DNA of 64,000 nt from Streptomyces sp. NBC_01335 (GCF_035953295.1 NZ_CP108370.1:5496001-5560000); one strand, 5' to 3'; counted from the first letter of the stretch, positions 1 through 9,167 are shown. The notes: generated by a model not told the origin, from the letters alone. Made by a program: numbers and translations.

Positions 1-539
1 CAGGTGAGCTTCGCCGAGGTGTTGGTGATGGCGCTCGCGGTGGGGGTGCCGGGGGCGGACGGGGCGCTGTTGCCGGGCACGGTGGTGCCGCCGTCACAGG
101 AGGCGCCGTTCAGCTTGCAGCTGCTGGGGGAGCCGGTTCCCGCGCCGTTGAAGCCGAAGCTGATGCTCGCGCCGGCGGCGAGGGAGCCGTTCCAGCCGAG
201 GTTCTTGGCGGTCCAGTGGGTGCCGGAGCTGGTGACGGTCGCGTCCCAGGCCGAGGTGACCGAGGTGCCGGAGGGGAAGTCCCACTCGATGGTCCACGAG
301 GAGAGCGCGGTGGTGCCGGTGTTCTTCACCGTCCACTGGCCCTCGAAGCCGGTGCCCCAGTCGGACTTCTTGACGTACGTGGCGGTGGCCGAGGTGGCCG
401 CCGCAGCGGGAGTGGCGAGGCCGACCATCGCGGCGATCGGCAGCAACAGCGCGGAGAAGCCCGCTATCGCCTTGGTCCTGGCGCTTCTTCTGAGCGCCCA
501 GCCGAATCTGGTCCGGCGTTCGGGGGTTGCGGTGCTCAA
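1..539 (-). CDS. chiC: Chitinase C, GH18 family, N-terminal part (runs off the window)
   Basis: Secreted chitinase; only the first 179 codons are present. The TTG start at 539 is preceded by GAGGAG with 5 nt spacing. A basic N-terminus and hydrophobic stretch end in an Ala-rich signal-peptidase region (about residues 20-48). A family 2 carbohydrate-binding module follows (about 49-150, with the SDWGTGFEGQWTVKN and WTAKNLGWNG motifs and a Cys pair). A short Gly/Thr linker then leads into the start of a fibronectin type III domain (SAPSAPGTPTAS). CBM2-FnIII-GH18 is the order of Streptomyces ChiC, and these residues closely match what I recall of S. lividans ChiC. The catalytic domain lies outside the window, so GH18 is inferred from this resemblance and from the chitinase-type promoter upstream. 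Confidence 0.85.
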   Translation of the reverse strand, partial: MSTATPERRTRFGWALRRSARTKAIAGFSALLLPIAAMVGLATPAAAATSATATYVKKSDWGTGFEGQWTVKNTGTTALSSWTIEWDFPSGTSVTSAWDATVTSSGTHWTAKNLGWNGSLAAGASISFGFNGAGTGSPSSCKLNGASCDGGTTVPGNSAPSAPGTPTASAITNTSAKLT

Positions 540-651
540 CGGTGCTCCTCGGGTGAGGTCCGACAAACGGGGGGTGGTTCGTGGACTGCAGACCCTGCGC
601 CGCCCTGAGTACGCGTTGTCATGTGCGCGCTCATCGCAGTGTGTTGCGGTG

Positions 652-693
652 AGACTAGGAAGGTCTGGACCAATCGTCAAGAGGTCTGGACCA
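652..693 (-). promoter_or_regulatory. Chitin-inducible promoter with two 12-bp direct repeats
   Basis: On the minus strand two identical copies of TGGTCCAGACCT lie at 693-682 and 672-661. A -35 hexamer TTGACG (680-675) sits between them. The second copy lies inside a 17-nt spacer before the -10 hexamer TAGTCT (657-652). This is the known layout of Streptomyces chitinase promoters, where the repeats are needed for chitin induction and glucose repression. The core also resembles DasR sites. The leader to the TTG start is about 105 nt. Confidence 0.85.
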
Positions 694-947
694 GGGGAAG
701 GGCTGGGCGGTATGGGGCCTGATCACCGGGCCAACTCCCGTGTGCACAGCATCTTCTGAGACCGATTCGGCAGGCCGGGCCGTGGTCGGCACCCTGTTGA
801 CGTGCGCGTTCGCCGCCGTCCGGGCAGCCCGAAGCGGCCCCGCGATCTCCGGGCCCGACCGACTTCGTGACAGGCCGGGCCCGCGGGGCCGGATGCCGCA
901 CCTCACGCGGCGTCCGCCGGCCGTCGCCGACTCTGCGGGAGGGAACC

Positions 948-1520
948 TCAGCGGTCCCCGCCCGGCACCCAGAGCACGTCCCCGACCTCCTTGTTCGCCG
1001 TCCTCGCCAGGATGAACAGCAGGTCGGAGAGGCGATTGAGGTAGGTGGCCGTCAGTGGGTTCATCGCCTCGCCGTGCACCTCCAGCGCCGCCCACGTGGA
1101 GCGCTCCGCGCGCCGGACCACCGTGCACGCCTGGTGGAGCAGCGCCGCCCCCGGCGTACCACCCGGAAGGATGAAGCTCCTCAGCTTCTCCAGGTCCTCC
1201 AGGAAGTGGTCGCAGTCCGCCTCCAGCTTGTCGACGTAAGCCTGTTCCACCCGCAGCGGCGGGTACTTCGGGTTCTCCACCACCGGCGTCGACAGGTCGG
1301 CGCCCACGTCGAAGAGGTCGTTCTGCACCCGGACGAGGACCTTCACCACGTCCTCGGAGAGCTGCCCGAGCGCCACCGCCGTCCCGATGACCGCGTTGGC
1401 CTCGTTGGCGTCCGCGTACGCCGAGATCCGCAGATCGGTCTTGGCGGTACGGCTCATGTCGCCGAGGGCGGTCGTGCCCGTGTCGCCGGTACGGGTGTAG
1501 ATGCGCGTCAGATTGACCAT
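948..1520 (-). CDS. pduO: Cob(I)alamin adenosyltransferase, PduO type
   Basis: Transfers the adenosyl group of ATP to cob(I)alamin, giving the AdoCbl cofactor. The 190-residue length is normal for the family. The N-terminal ATP-binding motif TRTGDTGTT (residues 9-17), RSFILPGGTPGA (114-125) and YLNRLSDLLFILAR (160-173) are PduO signatures. No ribosome-binding site precedes the ATG; TAGCCT ends exactly 6 nt upstream (1532-1527), so the mRNA is probably leaderless. AdoCbl-dependent isobutyryl-CoA mutase, MeaB and methylmalonyl-CoA epimerase are encoded further along the window, which fits a supply role. Confidence 0.92.
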   Translation of the reverse strand: MVNLTRIYTRTGDTGTTALGDMSRTAKTDLRISAYADANEANAVIGTAVALGQLSEDVVKVLVRVQNDLFDVGADLSTPVVENPKYPPLRVEQAYVDKLEADCDHFLEDLEKLRSFILPGGTPGAALLHQACTVVRRAERSTWAALEVHGEAMNPLTATYLNRLSDLLFILARTANKEVGDVLWVPGGDR

Positions 1521-1773
1521 GCGACCAGGCTATGCGGAGCACGGGGGCGCTTCCGCGCCTTCCCCACGTGGCCGTGGTCACGGCAACTGCCCCCGGAGCG
1601 CCACCGGCTGACGCCGGCCGGTGTGATGTCCGTCATGTGAGACGTGACGCGCATCTCTAAGCGGTCACACCGCCCCTCACGGGTACTAATCTCCGCCGAG
1701 GAGCACATGAAGGACAGTCGGAGAGAGTGCGTCAGAAACTGCCGCACGGGTGACAAGACCAAAGGGGTGTGAC

Positions 1774-2622
1774 GTGGCCGGGAAGCTCGCCGTCATCGGG
1801 GCCGGACTCATGGGGTCCGGTATCGCACAGGTCTCCGCCCAGGCCGGCTGGGACGTCGTGCTGAGGGACGTCACCGATCAGGCCCTGAGCCGTGGGCTCG
1901 ACTCGGTGAAGGCGTCGTACGAGAGGTTCGTCGCCAAGGGCAGGCTGACGGCGGACGACGCCGAGGCCGCGCTCGCCCGCATCACCACGACCACCGACCT
2001 CGACGCCGTCACCGACGTCGACGTCGTGGTCGAGGCCGTGTTCGAGAAGCTGGAGGTCAAGCACGAGATCTTCCGCACCCTCGACAAGGTCGTGCGGGAG
2101 GACACCGTCCTCGCCTCCAACACCTCCGCCATCCCGATCACCAAGATCGCGGCCGTGACGGAGCGCCCGGAGCGGGTGGTCGGGGTGCACTTCTTCTCGC
2201 CGGTGCCGATGATGCAGCTCTGCGAACTCGTCCGGGGCTACAAGACGAGCGACGAAACCCTGGCCACGGCACGGCAGTTCGCCGAGTCGGTCGGCAAGAC
2301 CTGCATCGTCGTCAACCGGGACGTGGCGGGATTCGTCACCACCCGCCTCATCTCCGCGCTCGTGGTCGAGGCCGCGAAGCTCTACGAGTCGGGCGTCGCC
2401 ACCGCAGAGGACATCGACACCGCCTGCAAGCTCGGCTTCGGCCACGCCATGGGCCCCCTCGCGACCGCCGACCTGACCGGCGTCGACATCCTCCTGCACG
2501 CGACGTCCAACATCTACACGGAGTCGCAGGACGAGAAGTTCGCCGCCCCGGAGCTGATGCGCCGGATGGTCGACGCGGGTGACATCGGCCGCAAGAGCGG
2601 GCAGGGCTTCTACACCTACTGA
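1774..2622 (+). CDS. 3-hydroxybutyryl-CoA dehydrogenase
   Basis: NAD(P)-dependent oxidoreductase interconverting 3-hydroxyacyl-CoA and 3-oxoacyl-CoA in short-chain acyl-CoA metabolism. The protein has 282 residues, the usual length for Hbd/FadB2 proteins. An N-terminal Rossmann motif GAGLMGSGIA (7-16) binds the nucleotide. The catalytic His is in VVGVHFFSP (His139), with the conserved NRDVAGFVTTR and C-terminal KSGQGFYTY. The GTG at 1774 is preferred because AAGGGG lies just upstream; an in-frame GTG at 1750 would add 8 residues but lacks a good site. It follows pduO divergently and stands alone. The closest homologue by context is SCO5385 (from memory). Confidence 0.9.
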   Translation: MAGKLAVIGAGLMGSGIAQVSAQAGWDVVLRDVTDQALSRGLDSVKASYERFVAKGRLTADDAEAALARITTTTDLDAVTDVDVVVEAVFEKLEVKHEIFRTLDKVVREDTVLASNTSAIPITKIAAVTERPERVVGVHFFSPVPMMQLCELVRGYKTSDETLATARQFAESVGKTCIVVNRDVAGFVTTRLISALVVEAAKLYESGVATAEDIDTACKLGFGHAMGPLATADLTGVDILLHATSNIYTESQDEKFAAPELMRRMVDAGDIGRKSGQGFYTY

Positions 2623-2896
2623 GCACCACCCCGGTCCCCCCGGGGGTCCTCGCGCCGCGCGCCGCGCCGTCGCCCGGGCCCCGGGGCGCCCGGGACACGC
2701 GGGGGCGGACCTGTCCGGCCCCGGGGGAAGTCGCACCGGAAACGGTGCGGGACCAGCGGGCCGACATCACCCCACAGGGTGAATTCGGTATCGGTTCGCT
2801 CACAGGCGGCAACCTCCCCGCTCCAGCCACAGTCAGTTGTGGCAGAAGCGGGGCGGCCACACGGACTCTTGTACGAAGCGATACCGGGGAGCGCAT

Positions 2897-3220
2897 ATGC
2901 ACATCAGGGGCGACCACGCCGAGCTGGTCGTCGGGGGCCGCCTCGACGTCCGAAGCGCGGCGGACGCCCGTACGGTTCTGCACGCCGCCGTCGACGACGG
3001 CGTCGGCGACCTCGTGCTCGACCTGACCGAGCTGGACTCCTGGGACGCCACCGGACTCGGCGTCATCATGGGAGCGCACCGCAGGGCGGGCCGTGCCGGA
3101 CGCCGCCTCGTGCTGCGCGGCGTCCCCCCGCAGATGCAGCGCCTGCTGGTGGCGACCCGGCTGCACCGCATCCTGGCCATCGAGGGCGGGATCGTCGCGG
3201 AATCGCTGCCGCGCGTCTGA
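2897..3220 (+). CDS. STAS-domain protein, anti-sigma factor antagonist-like
   Basis: A 107-residue single-domain protein of the SpoIIAA/RsbV/BldG type. Such proteins release sigma factors by binding anti-sigma kinases and are inactivated by phosphorylation. The ATG at 2897 has GGGGAG at proper spacing. The phosphorylation loop reads DSWDATGLGVIMG, so the usual Ser of the DSSGLG loop is a Thr here (still phosphorylatable). No cognate HATPase kinase is adjacent; the nearest one in the window is at 55.0-55.5 kb. Its partner and target sigma factor are unknown. It lies upstream of, and in the same direction as, the large ATP-binding protein at 3553. Confidence 0.85.
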   Translation: MHIRGDHAELVVGGRLDVRSAADARTVLHAAVDDGVGDLVLDLTELDSWDATGLGVIMGAHRRAGRAGRRLVLRGVPPQMQRLLVATRLHRILAIEGGIVAESLPRV

Positions 3221-3552
3221 CGGGCCGTCGAGGGCCGTCGGGTGCCGCCGGGGGGACCATCGGGTGTCCGCCGGGGGCCGACGGGGTGGCGCCGGGGCGG
3301 GGCCGTCCGGGCCGTGTCCACCTCGCCCGCCGAACCGTCGGCGGTCCGGCATGACCGGCCGTCGAACCGGGCAATACACATGAGACCGTGACGTCCCGGG
3401 CGGCGTCCACCCCCGCCGACGCGGCGGAGCGGACGAAGGATTAGGGTTCGGCCGTCCGCCGGTCGACCGAACCCACGGGCGGACACCACGAGCAACAGCG
3501 GTACGTGCGCGCCGGACGGGCAGCAGCGCGACGCGTCTGGGGGACTTGGACG
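3221..3552 (+). other. Intergenic region without a recognised gene
   Basis: The first 90 bases are a G-rich run of imperfect GCCGTCGGG/GCCGCCGGG repeats, possibly a weak hairpin-forming transcript end. Near 3435-3450 the sequence GGATTAGGGTTCGG contains a possible -10 element (TAGGGT) for the downstream gene, but no convincing -35 was found. No ORF here looks coding. Confidence 0.4.
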
Positions 3553-6138
3553 ATGCATCCGACACCACGGGACCCGGAGCAGTACGGCGGTCGCGACACC
3601 GACGGGAACGGCGAGGCACCCGCCCGGCGCCGGCCGTCCCGTGACGTCCTGCCGACCGAACTCGTCCCCCAGACGGGGGCCAAGGCCCGCGTCGTCCAGC
3701 TCATATCCGGCGACCTCCTGATCACGGTCAACCCCGTGGACGGCAGCGAGGCCGAACCCTGCCCGCCCGGCGTGCGGCCGGCCACACCGGTGAGGCGCAC
3801 CGCCGAGGACCGCGCCGCCCGCGAGCGGGCCGCGGAACCCCCCGTACCGCCGGGCCCGCCCGCCCCGCAGCTGCCGCTGCTGGAGCGTCAGGAGGAGCGC
3901 GGACGGCTCGTACGGCTCCTCACCCGGGGCCGCTCGGCCCGCCTCAGCGGCCCGTCCGGCTCCGGCCGCACGGCCCTGCTGGACGCCGTCGCCGCCGACT
4001 GCGCGGAACTCGCGCCCGACGGCGTCGTCCGGCTCTCCGGCCACCGGCGCACCGCCCCCGACCTGCTCCAGGCGCTCTACGAGGCCGTGTACGACGCCCC
4101 GCTGCACCGGCCGGGACGCGACGAACTGTTGACCGCCCTCTCCGGGATCGGCGCGGTCGTCGTCGTGGACGACCTGGAGATCGACGGCGCAGCCCTGGAC
4201 GAACTCCTCGACGCCACACCCGAGTGCGCCTTCCTCTTCGGTACGACCCCCGACGTCGCCACCGACGCCGAACTCGACGAGGTCGCGCTCGCCGGACTGA
4301 GCCGCGCCGCCGCGACCGACCTGCTCGGCCGGGTGGCCGGACGGCCGCTCACCGACGAGGAGGCGAACTGGTCGGGCGACCTCTGGTTCGAGTCCGAGGG
4401 ACTGCCGCTCCGGTTCGTCCAGGCGGGCGCCCTGCTGCGCCAGCGCGACCAGATCCGGGAGATCCCGGAGGACTTCGACGAGTACGGCGCGTTCGAGGAG
4501 CGCCCCGCCGGGACCCTGCCCGTCCCCTTCGTCCCGGCCCTCGACGACGTGCCGCTGCCCAGCATCGGCGAGGCCGCCGCGCCCGCCCCGCTGCTCGCCT
4601 CCCGCCTCAGCGAGGCCGCCCGCGAAGCCCTGCGGTTCGCCGTGGCGCTCGGCGGCGAAGTGCCGCACCAGGCGCACCTTCCGGCGCTGATCGGGCACAC
4701 CCACGCCGATGCCGCGCTCGGCGAGCTCGCCGGCTGCGGGCTCCTCTCCCCGGCCGGCTCCCGCTACCGGCTGGCCGCCGGAGTGCTGACCCAGCTGGAG
4801 CTGGGCGGTTACGCCGAGGACGCCGAGAGCCGCGCCCGTACCGCCGCCGACCACTACGCCTGGTGGACCAAGCACCCCTCGGTCACCCCGGCCCGCGCGG
4901 TCGCCGAGGCCGACGCCGTGCTCGCGGCGATGGCCGCCCTGCTCCCCGGCGGCGGCCCGGAGGCGGCCCCGACCGTCGTGCGGCTCGCCCGGAGCGCCGG
5001 GCCCGCCTTCGCCGCCGCCCTCCAGTGGGGTGCCTGGGAGAAGGTGCTGCGGGTCGGCCAGGAGGCGTCCCGGCTGGCCGGCGAGGTCGCCGAAGAGGCC
5101 TACTTCCACCACGAACTGGGCGTCCTCGCGCTCTGCGCAGGGCACCTGGACCGGGCGCGGGCCGAGCTGGAGGCGTCGATCGGGCTGCGCGGCGCGCTCG
5201 CCGACCGGTCCGGCACCGTCGCCGGCCGCCGCGCGCTCGCCCTCGTCACGGACCGGTCCGGCGCCCTGCCGTCCGGGGCCGTACCCGCCGCGCTCCTCCC
5301 CGGGACGGGCGGGGACACCGCCGCGGGCGCCCGGCGCGACAACGCGGTGACGGAGATCCTGCCGGCCCTGCCCCCGCTGCCCGCCCTGCCGCGGCAGACG
5401 CTGGTGGTGGAGGAGCCGCCGACGGTGGTGACGCACGCGGCGCCGGCCCCGGGCAAGGGCGGACGCCCGACCGGGGTGAAGGCCCTGGGCCGGAACGTCG
5501 TCGCGGGGGCCCGGCGCAACCTGGTGGCCGTGGGCGCGGGCACCCTGCTGGTCGCGGTGCTCGGTACCGTCGTGACGCTCGGCGCCACCGCGGGCAGCGA
5601 GGACACGGGCAACCGGAGCGTCACCCCGGGGCACTCCGCCGAGGACGGCGACCAGGAGAGCACGGCCCCGGACGAGGACACCCCGGCCCAGGACGAGGGC
5701 ACGGGCGGCTCCGCACCGAGCACCGGCACCTCCACCCCGCCCGGCCCGTCCGGTTCGCCCACCCCGGACAGCACCGGCACACCCACCCCCGGCAGCAGCG
5801 GTACGGCCGCGAGCCCGTCCCCGGACGCGACCTCGCCCACCACCGGCGACTCCGACAGCTCGGTGCCGACCCCGCCGGCCGGCGGGTCCGCCTCGACCTC
5901 GCCCACGGGTTCCACGAGCACCAGCCCCGCCCCCACGGCCACCGGCGACGGCAGTGCGTCACCCTCCACGTCGCCCTCCAACACGCCGACCGGCGACACG
6001 ACTCCCGGGGGCGACGACGGCGGAGACGGGACCGGGACCGGTGACGGCGGCGACGCCACGGCCACCGCGTCCGGCACCGCCGAGGCGAGCCCCTGGGGGA
6101 GCCCCGGCACCGGGACGGCCACACCGGCCGGTGCCTGA
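3553..6138 (+). CDS. Large membrane-anchored ATP-binding protein with Pro/Thr/Ser-rich tail
   Basis: An 861-residue protein. A P-loop GPSGSGRT is at 133-140 and VVVVDDLEID follows as a plausible Walker B, resembling AAA/STAND ATPases. The middle is an alpha-helical, Ala/Leu-rich region (about 300-600) that could form TPR-like repeats. A single hydrophobic segment at about 659-680 is followed by some 170 residues of Ser/Thr/Pro/Gly-rich sequence typical of an extended extracytoplasmic tail. The likely topology is cytoplasmic ATPase, one membrane pass and an external stalk. The ATG at 3553 has a GGGGA site; further in-frame upstream codons look non-coding. Function is unknown. The S. coelicolor counterpart is, from memory, annotated only as an ATP/GTP-binding protein. 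Confidence 0.75.
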   Translation: MHPTPRDPEQYGGRDTDGNGEAPARRRPSRDVLPTELVPQTGAKARVVQLISGDLLITVNPVDGSEAEPCPPGVRPATPVRRTAEDRAARERAAEPPVPPGPPAPQLPLLERQEERGRLVRLLTRGRSARLSGPSGSGRTALLDAVAADCAELAPDGVVRLSGHRRTAPDLLQALYEAVYDAPLHRPGRDELLTALSGIGAVVVVDDLEIDGAALDELLDATPECAFLFGTTPDVATDAELDEVALAGLSRAAATDLLGRVAGRPLTDEEANWSGDLWFESEGLPLRFVQAGALLRQRDQIREIPEDFDEYGAFEERPAGTLPVPFVPALDDVPLPSIGEAAAPAPLLASRLSEAAREALRFAVALGGEVPHQAHLPALIGHTHADAALGELAGCGLLSPAGSRYRLAAGVLTQLELGGYAEDAESRARTAADHYAWWTKHPSVTPARAVAEADAVLAAMAALLPGGGPEAAPTVVRLARSAGPAFAAALQWGAWEKVLRVGQEASRLAGEVAEEAYFHHELGVLALCAGHLDRARAELEASIGLRGALADRSGTVAGRRALALVTDRSGALPSGAVPAALLPGTGGDTAAGARRDNAVTEILPALPPLPALPRQTLVVEEPPTVVTHAAPAPGKGGRPTGVKALGRNVVAGARRNLVAVGAGTLLVAVLGTVVTLGATAGSEDTGNRSVTPGHSAEDGDQESTAPDEDTPAQDEGTGGSAPSTGTSTPPGPSGSPTPDSTGTPTPGSSGTAASPSPDATSPTTGDSDSSVPTPPAGGSASTSPTGSTSTSPAPTATGDGSASPSTSPSNTPTGDTTPGGDDGGDGTGTGDGGDATATASGTAEASPWGSPGTGTATPAGA

Positions 6139-6336
6139 GCCTCACGTCGCACGGTCCTACCGGCTGTCGGGGCGCGCCCCGTTCCGGCAGCCGGGAACCC
6201 GAACCGTCCCCGGCGGTGCCGCGCTGAACATTTCCCGGGCGGTCCGAACCCGAACCGCCCCGCCCGGAAACCGAGATGTCGAATTCCGGACGACATGGCG
6301 CTTTCCGGTCAGTCGACGCCGCCCGAAACATCGATA

Positions 6337-6367
6337 ACCGGACGGCTTGTCGATCAAGCCGTCCGGT
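6337..6367 (-). terminator. Terminator hairpin downstream of nucS
   Basis: A perfect 13-bp stem (6337-6349 with 6355-6367) closes a 5-nt TCGAT loop, 30 bases past the nucS stop codon. Because it is symmetrical it could also stop transcripts arriving from the plus-strand gene that ends at 6138. Confidence 0.75.
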
Positions 6368-6397
6368 CGTCCGCGCTCGGCACGGGAGGGTGGAAAA

Positions 6398-7069
6398 TCA
6401 GAACAGTCGCAGTTTGTCGTCCTCGATGCCGCGCATCGCGTCGTAGTCCAGGACCACGCAGCCGATCTTGCGGTCGGTGGCGAGAACCCGCGCCTGTGGC
6501 TTGATCTCCTGCGCCGCGAAGACCCCGCGCACCGGAGCCAGGTGGGGATCGCGGTTGAGCAGTTCCAGATAACGGGTGAGCTGTTCCACGCCGTCGATGT
6601 CACCGCGCCGCTTCAGTTCCACGGCCACGGTCGCGCCCTCGGCGTCCCGGCAGAGGATGTCCACGGGGCCGATGGCGGTGGGGTATTCGCGGCGGATCAG
6701 GGTGTAGCCCTCGCCCAGGATCTCGATCCGGTCGGCGAGCAGCTCCTGGAGGTGCGCTTCCACACCGTCCTTGATCAGGCCGGGATCGACACCGAGCTCG
6801 TGCGAGGAGTCGTGGAGGATCTCCTCCATCGTGATGATCAACTTCTCGCCCGCCTTGTTCACCACGGTCCAGACGTCCTGGTCGTCGCCGGAGCCCTCCT
6901 TCAGAGTGCACGGCGGGGACATCCAGTTGAGCGGTTTGTACGCCCGGTCGTCGGCGTGGATCGAAACGCTGCCGTCCGCCTTCACCAGGATCAGACGGGG
7001 AGCGGAGGGCAGGTGGGCGGTGAGCCGGCCCGCGTAGTCGACGGAGCAACGGGCGATGACGAGACGCAT
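6398..7069 (-). CDS. nucS: Mismatch-specific endonuclease NucS/EndoMS
   Basis: Cuts both strands at certain base-base mismatches and is the core of non-canonical mismatch repair in actinobacteria that lack MutS/MutL. Its length of 223 residues is exactly typical. The PD-(D/E)XK-type catalytic set is visible as GPVDILCRD (Asp137) and [12 protein letters not shown] (Glu151, Lys153). The C-terminus DDKLRLF resembles the sliding-clamp-binding tail known in this family. The ATG at 7069 begins [16 protein letters not shown], the usual NucS N-terminus. No Shine-Dalgarno sequence is seen; TAGCGT lies 8 nt upstream. A strong hairpin follows the stop. Confidence 0.95.
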   Translation of the reverse strand: MRLVIARCSVDYAGRLTAHLPSAPRLILVKADGSVSIHADDRAYKPLNWMSPPCTLKEGSGDDQDVWTVVNKAGEKLIITMEEILHDSSHELGVDPGLIKDGVEAHLQELLADRIEILGEGYTLIRREYPTAIGPVDILCRDAEGATVAVELKRRGDIDGVEQLTRYLELLNRDPHLAPVRGVFAAQEIKPQARVLATDRKIGCVVLDYDAMRGIEDDKLRLF

Positions 7070-7331
7070 GGTCGGCAACGCTACTCGACAACGGGCGGTC
7101 GGCGCGATTCGCACCCCTTGAGCCACTCCAGCCCCTGCCGGAGCGCACAGGGTCTTGCCCCTCTTTGCTCGGGTTCGTTGTTGGCCGGTTGTGTTCCCAT
7201 TCTCCTGGTGCGACCCGGACCGCGCCCTTACCGTGGAAGCAGGAGGTCGCCGGGTGTGCACGCTGCGTCGCCGTCCTTCTGCCGTGCCCGTAAGGCCCCG
7301 GTCACCCGCCGGGGTCGCGAGAGGAGAACCC

Positions 7332-7724
7332 ATGTCGCTCGACGTCTCACCGGCCCTCTTGGAACAGGCCGAGCGAGGCGAGGTCGACGAAGCCGACTTC
7401 GTCGACTGCGTCCGGACCTCCCTGCCCTACGCATGGGAGATGATCAGCTCACTGGTGGCCCAGCTGAAGGTGGACGGCGGACAGTTCGCCGACAACCAGA
7501 CGCCGCCGCCCAACGAGCAGGCACGTGGTCAGCTGCTGCGCGCGCTCGCGAGTGACGCGATACGCGGTGCCCTGCAGCGGCACTTCGGAGTGCGACTGGC
7601 ATTCCAGAACTGCCACCGTGTCGCGGTCTTCCCGCTCGACCCGTCGGTCGACGACCGGCTGGCCAAGTTCACCTCGGTGAGAGGCCAGTTGCTCAACCAG
7701 TCGCCCGAACTCCGGGACTGCTGA
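7332..7724 (+). CDS. Conserved hypothetical protein (SCO5389 family)
   Basis: A 130-residue soluble protein with no recognised catalytic motif. It is acidic at the N-terminus, has a predicted helical middle ([16 protein letters not shown]), and contains the conserved stretches [30 protein letters not shown] and FPLDPSVDD (broken here into its two blocks). The ATG is preceded by GAGGAG with good spacing. I recognise it as a family conserved across Streptomyces next to nucS. Its function is not known and I do not assign one. A hairpin closes it against the convergent LLM oxidoreductase gene. Confidence 0.85.
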   Translation: MSLDVSPALLEQAERGEVDEADFVDCVRTSLPYAWEMISSLVAQLKVDGGQFADNQTPPPNEQARGQLLRALASDAIRGALQRHFGVRLAFQNCHRVAVFPLDPSVDDRLAKFTSVRGQLLNQSPELRDC

Positions 7725-7731
7725 CCATCTC

Positions 7732-7793
7732 CGCCGCCGCTCCGGGCCGGGTCCGGCGCCCCCGGGAGACGGTCCCGCTCCGGAGCGGCGGCG
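7732..7793. terminator. Bidirectional hairpin between convergent genes
   Basis: Perfect 14-bp arms CGCCGCCGCTCCGG (7732-7745) and its complement (7780-7793) enclose a 34-nt loop. The hairpin sits directly after the plus-strand stop at 7724 and before the minus-strand stop at 7832. The long loop makes this less certain than the other hairpins. Confidence 0.55.
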
Positions 7794-7831
7794 TTCCGTG
7801 CCACCGCACCGACAGGTCCTCGCCGCGCCCC

Positions 7832-8872
7832 TCACGCCAGCAGCGGCAGCACCTCGGTGCCCAGCCGGCGCAGGTTCTCCTCCGTCGCCGCGAGGTCGCC
7901 GGACCCCTCGGAGAGGAGCGCGAAGCGGGTGATGCCCGTACGCTCGGCCGTGGCCGCGAGCCGGTCGGCGGCGAACCGGGGCGGCCCCACCGGGTGCAGC
8001 CCGCAGAGCAGTTCGGTGTACTCCACCGGGTCGCGCATCGCGCGGTAGCGGCCGTCGACGGTCACATGCTTGCCCAGGCCGTCCCGCAGCCACTCCGGCA
8101 TCGCCTTCACCAGCGTCTGCACGGCGTCCTCCTGGCAGTCCCCGATCTGGGCCACGCCCGCCGAGACGTGTTCCGCCCCCGCGACGACCTCCGGCGGATG
8201 ACCGGCCTCCCGGGCGATGCGGCGCCACAACGCGACCATGTCCGCCTTCTCCTCGTCGCCGCAGTGCATCCCGAGCAGCATCGGCAGGGCCTTCTCCGCG
8301 GCGAGGCGCACCGTCTTCGGCGAGGTGCACGCCACGATCACCTCGGGGCCGGGCTTCGGCGCCCCGTCCGCGTCGAGCAGTTCGTCCGCGCGCGGCACCA
8401 CCGCCACCTCGCGGAAGGGGTAGCGGCTTCCGCGCCCGGCCACCCGGGGCTCGCGCAGCCAGTCGAGCAGCAGGTCCAGGGATTCGGGGAAGCCGCTGTC
8501 GTACGCCTCCAGGCCCGCGCCGAAGACCTCCAGGTCCACCCACGGCCCGCCCCGGCCCACCCCGAGGCTGAACCGGCCGCCGGTCGTCAGGTGGAGCAGC
8601 GCCGCCTGTTCGCCGAGCGCGACGGGGTGCTGGGTCGGCAGCACGCTCACCGCCGTGCCGACATGGATTCTGCGGGTGCGGCCGAGCAGCAGCGCGGCCA
8701 GCGTCACGGCCGAGGGGCAGACCCCGTACGGCACGAAATGGTGCTCCGCCAGCCACACGGAGTCGAGCCCCGACTCCTCCGCCACCTCGGCGGACCGGAT
8801 CGCCCGGTGCAGGGCCTCGCCCTGTCCCTGACCCGGGAACTGTGCTGCCAGTACGAACGTTCCCACGCGCAT
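7832..8872 (-). CDS. LLM-class flavin-dependent oxidoreductase
   Basis: Luciferase-like monooxygenase-family TIM-barrel enzyme, 346 residues, expected to use FMNH2 or F420. Visible signatures are the early AEESGLDSVWLAEHHF, the nucleotide-binding region RIHVGTAVSVLPTQHPV, GGRFSLGVGRGGPWVDLEVFG, and the late GTFEE-like segment replaced by GPPRFAADRLAATAE. The substrate cannot be read from sequence. The ATG at 8872 has AGGAGG about 9 nt upstream. It is transcribed alone, divergent from the zinc-ribbon gene at 9168. Confidence 0.85.
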   Translation of the reverse strand: MRVGTFVLAAQFPGQGQGEALHRAIRSAEVAEESGLDSVWLAEHHFVPYGVCPSAVTLAALLLGRTRRIHVGTAVSVLPTQHPVALGEQAALLHLTTGGRFSLGVGRGGPWVDLEVFGAGLEAYDSGFPESLDLLLDWLREPRVAGRGSRYPFREVAVVPRADELLDADGAPKPGPEVIVACTSPKTVRLAAEKALPMLLGMHCGDEEKADMVALWRRIAREAGHPPEVVAGAEHVSAGVAQIGDCQEDAVQTLVKAMPEWLRDGLGKHVTVDGRYRAMRDPVEYTELLCGLHPVGPPRFAADRLAATAERTGITRFALLSEGSGDLAATEENLRRLGTEVLPLLA

Positions 8873-9080
8873 CGCCTTCTGCCTCCTTGCGGCCGACGCG
8901 GTTTTCCCCTACTGGCAACAACGCCTGACACGTGCCAAAGGCACGGGCCACGGGAGAAATTGTTGCGATTTTCCGGTAACCACCTCCGGTGCCCGCGTCC
9001 GGGCCGGTCATGCGCGGGTGCGCGTACGTCCCGGACGGGTGCGCGTCCGTATCGCGGCGCCGCCCGGTCCGCACAGGGTC

Positions 9081-9113
9081 CGCGTGCGACCCCCGCACAC
9101 CGCGTGCGACCCC
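9081..9113 (+). repeat. Two 13-bp direct repeats on a 20-bp period
   Basis: CGCGTGCGACCCC occurs at 9081-9093 and again at 9101-9113, on one face of the helix. The repeats lie just upstream of a TTAGGCT sequence that could be a -10 element for the gene starting at 9168. They may be a regulator site. No known consensus is recognised. Confidence 0.45.
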
Positions 9114-9167
9114 TCGGCCCCCTTAGGCTGGAAGTCCCTGTCCCCGCACACCCCCGTGAGGTGTCCC

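Noticed and set aside
4..759. Plus-strand 251-codon open frame at the left edge
   Set aside because: It is antisense to the chitinase, whose signal peptide, CBM2 module and promoter are clear; the frame owes its openness to GC bias.
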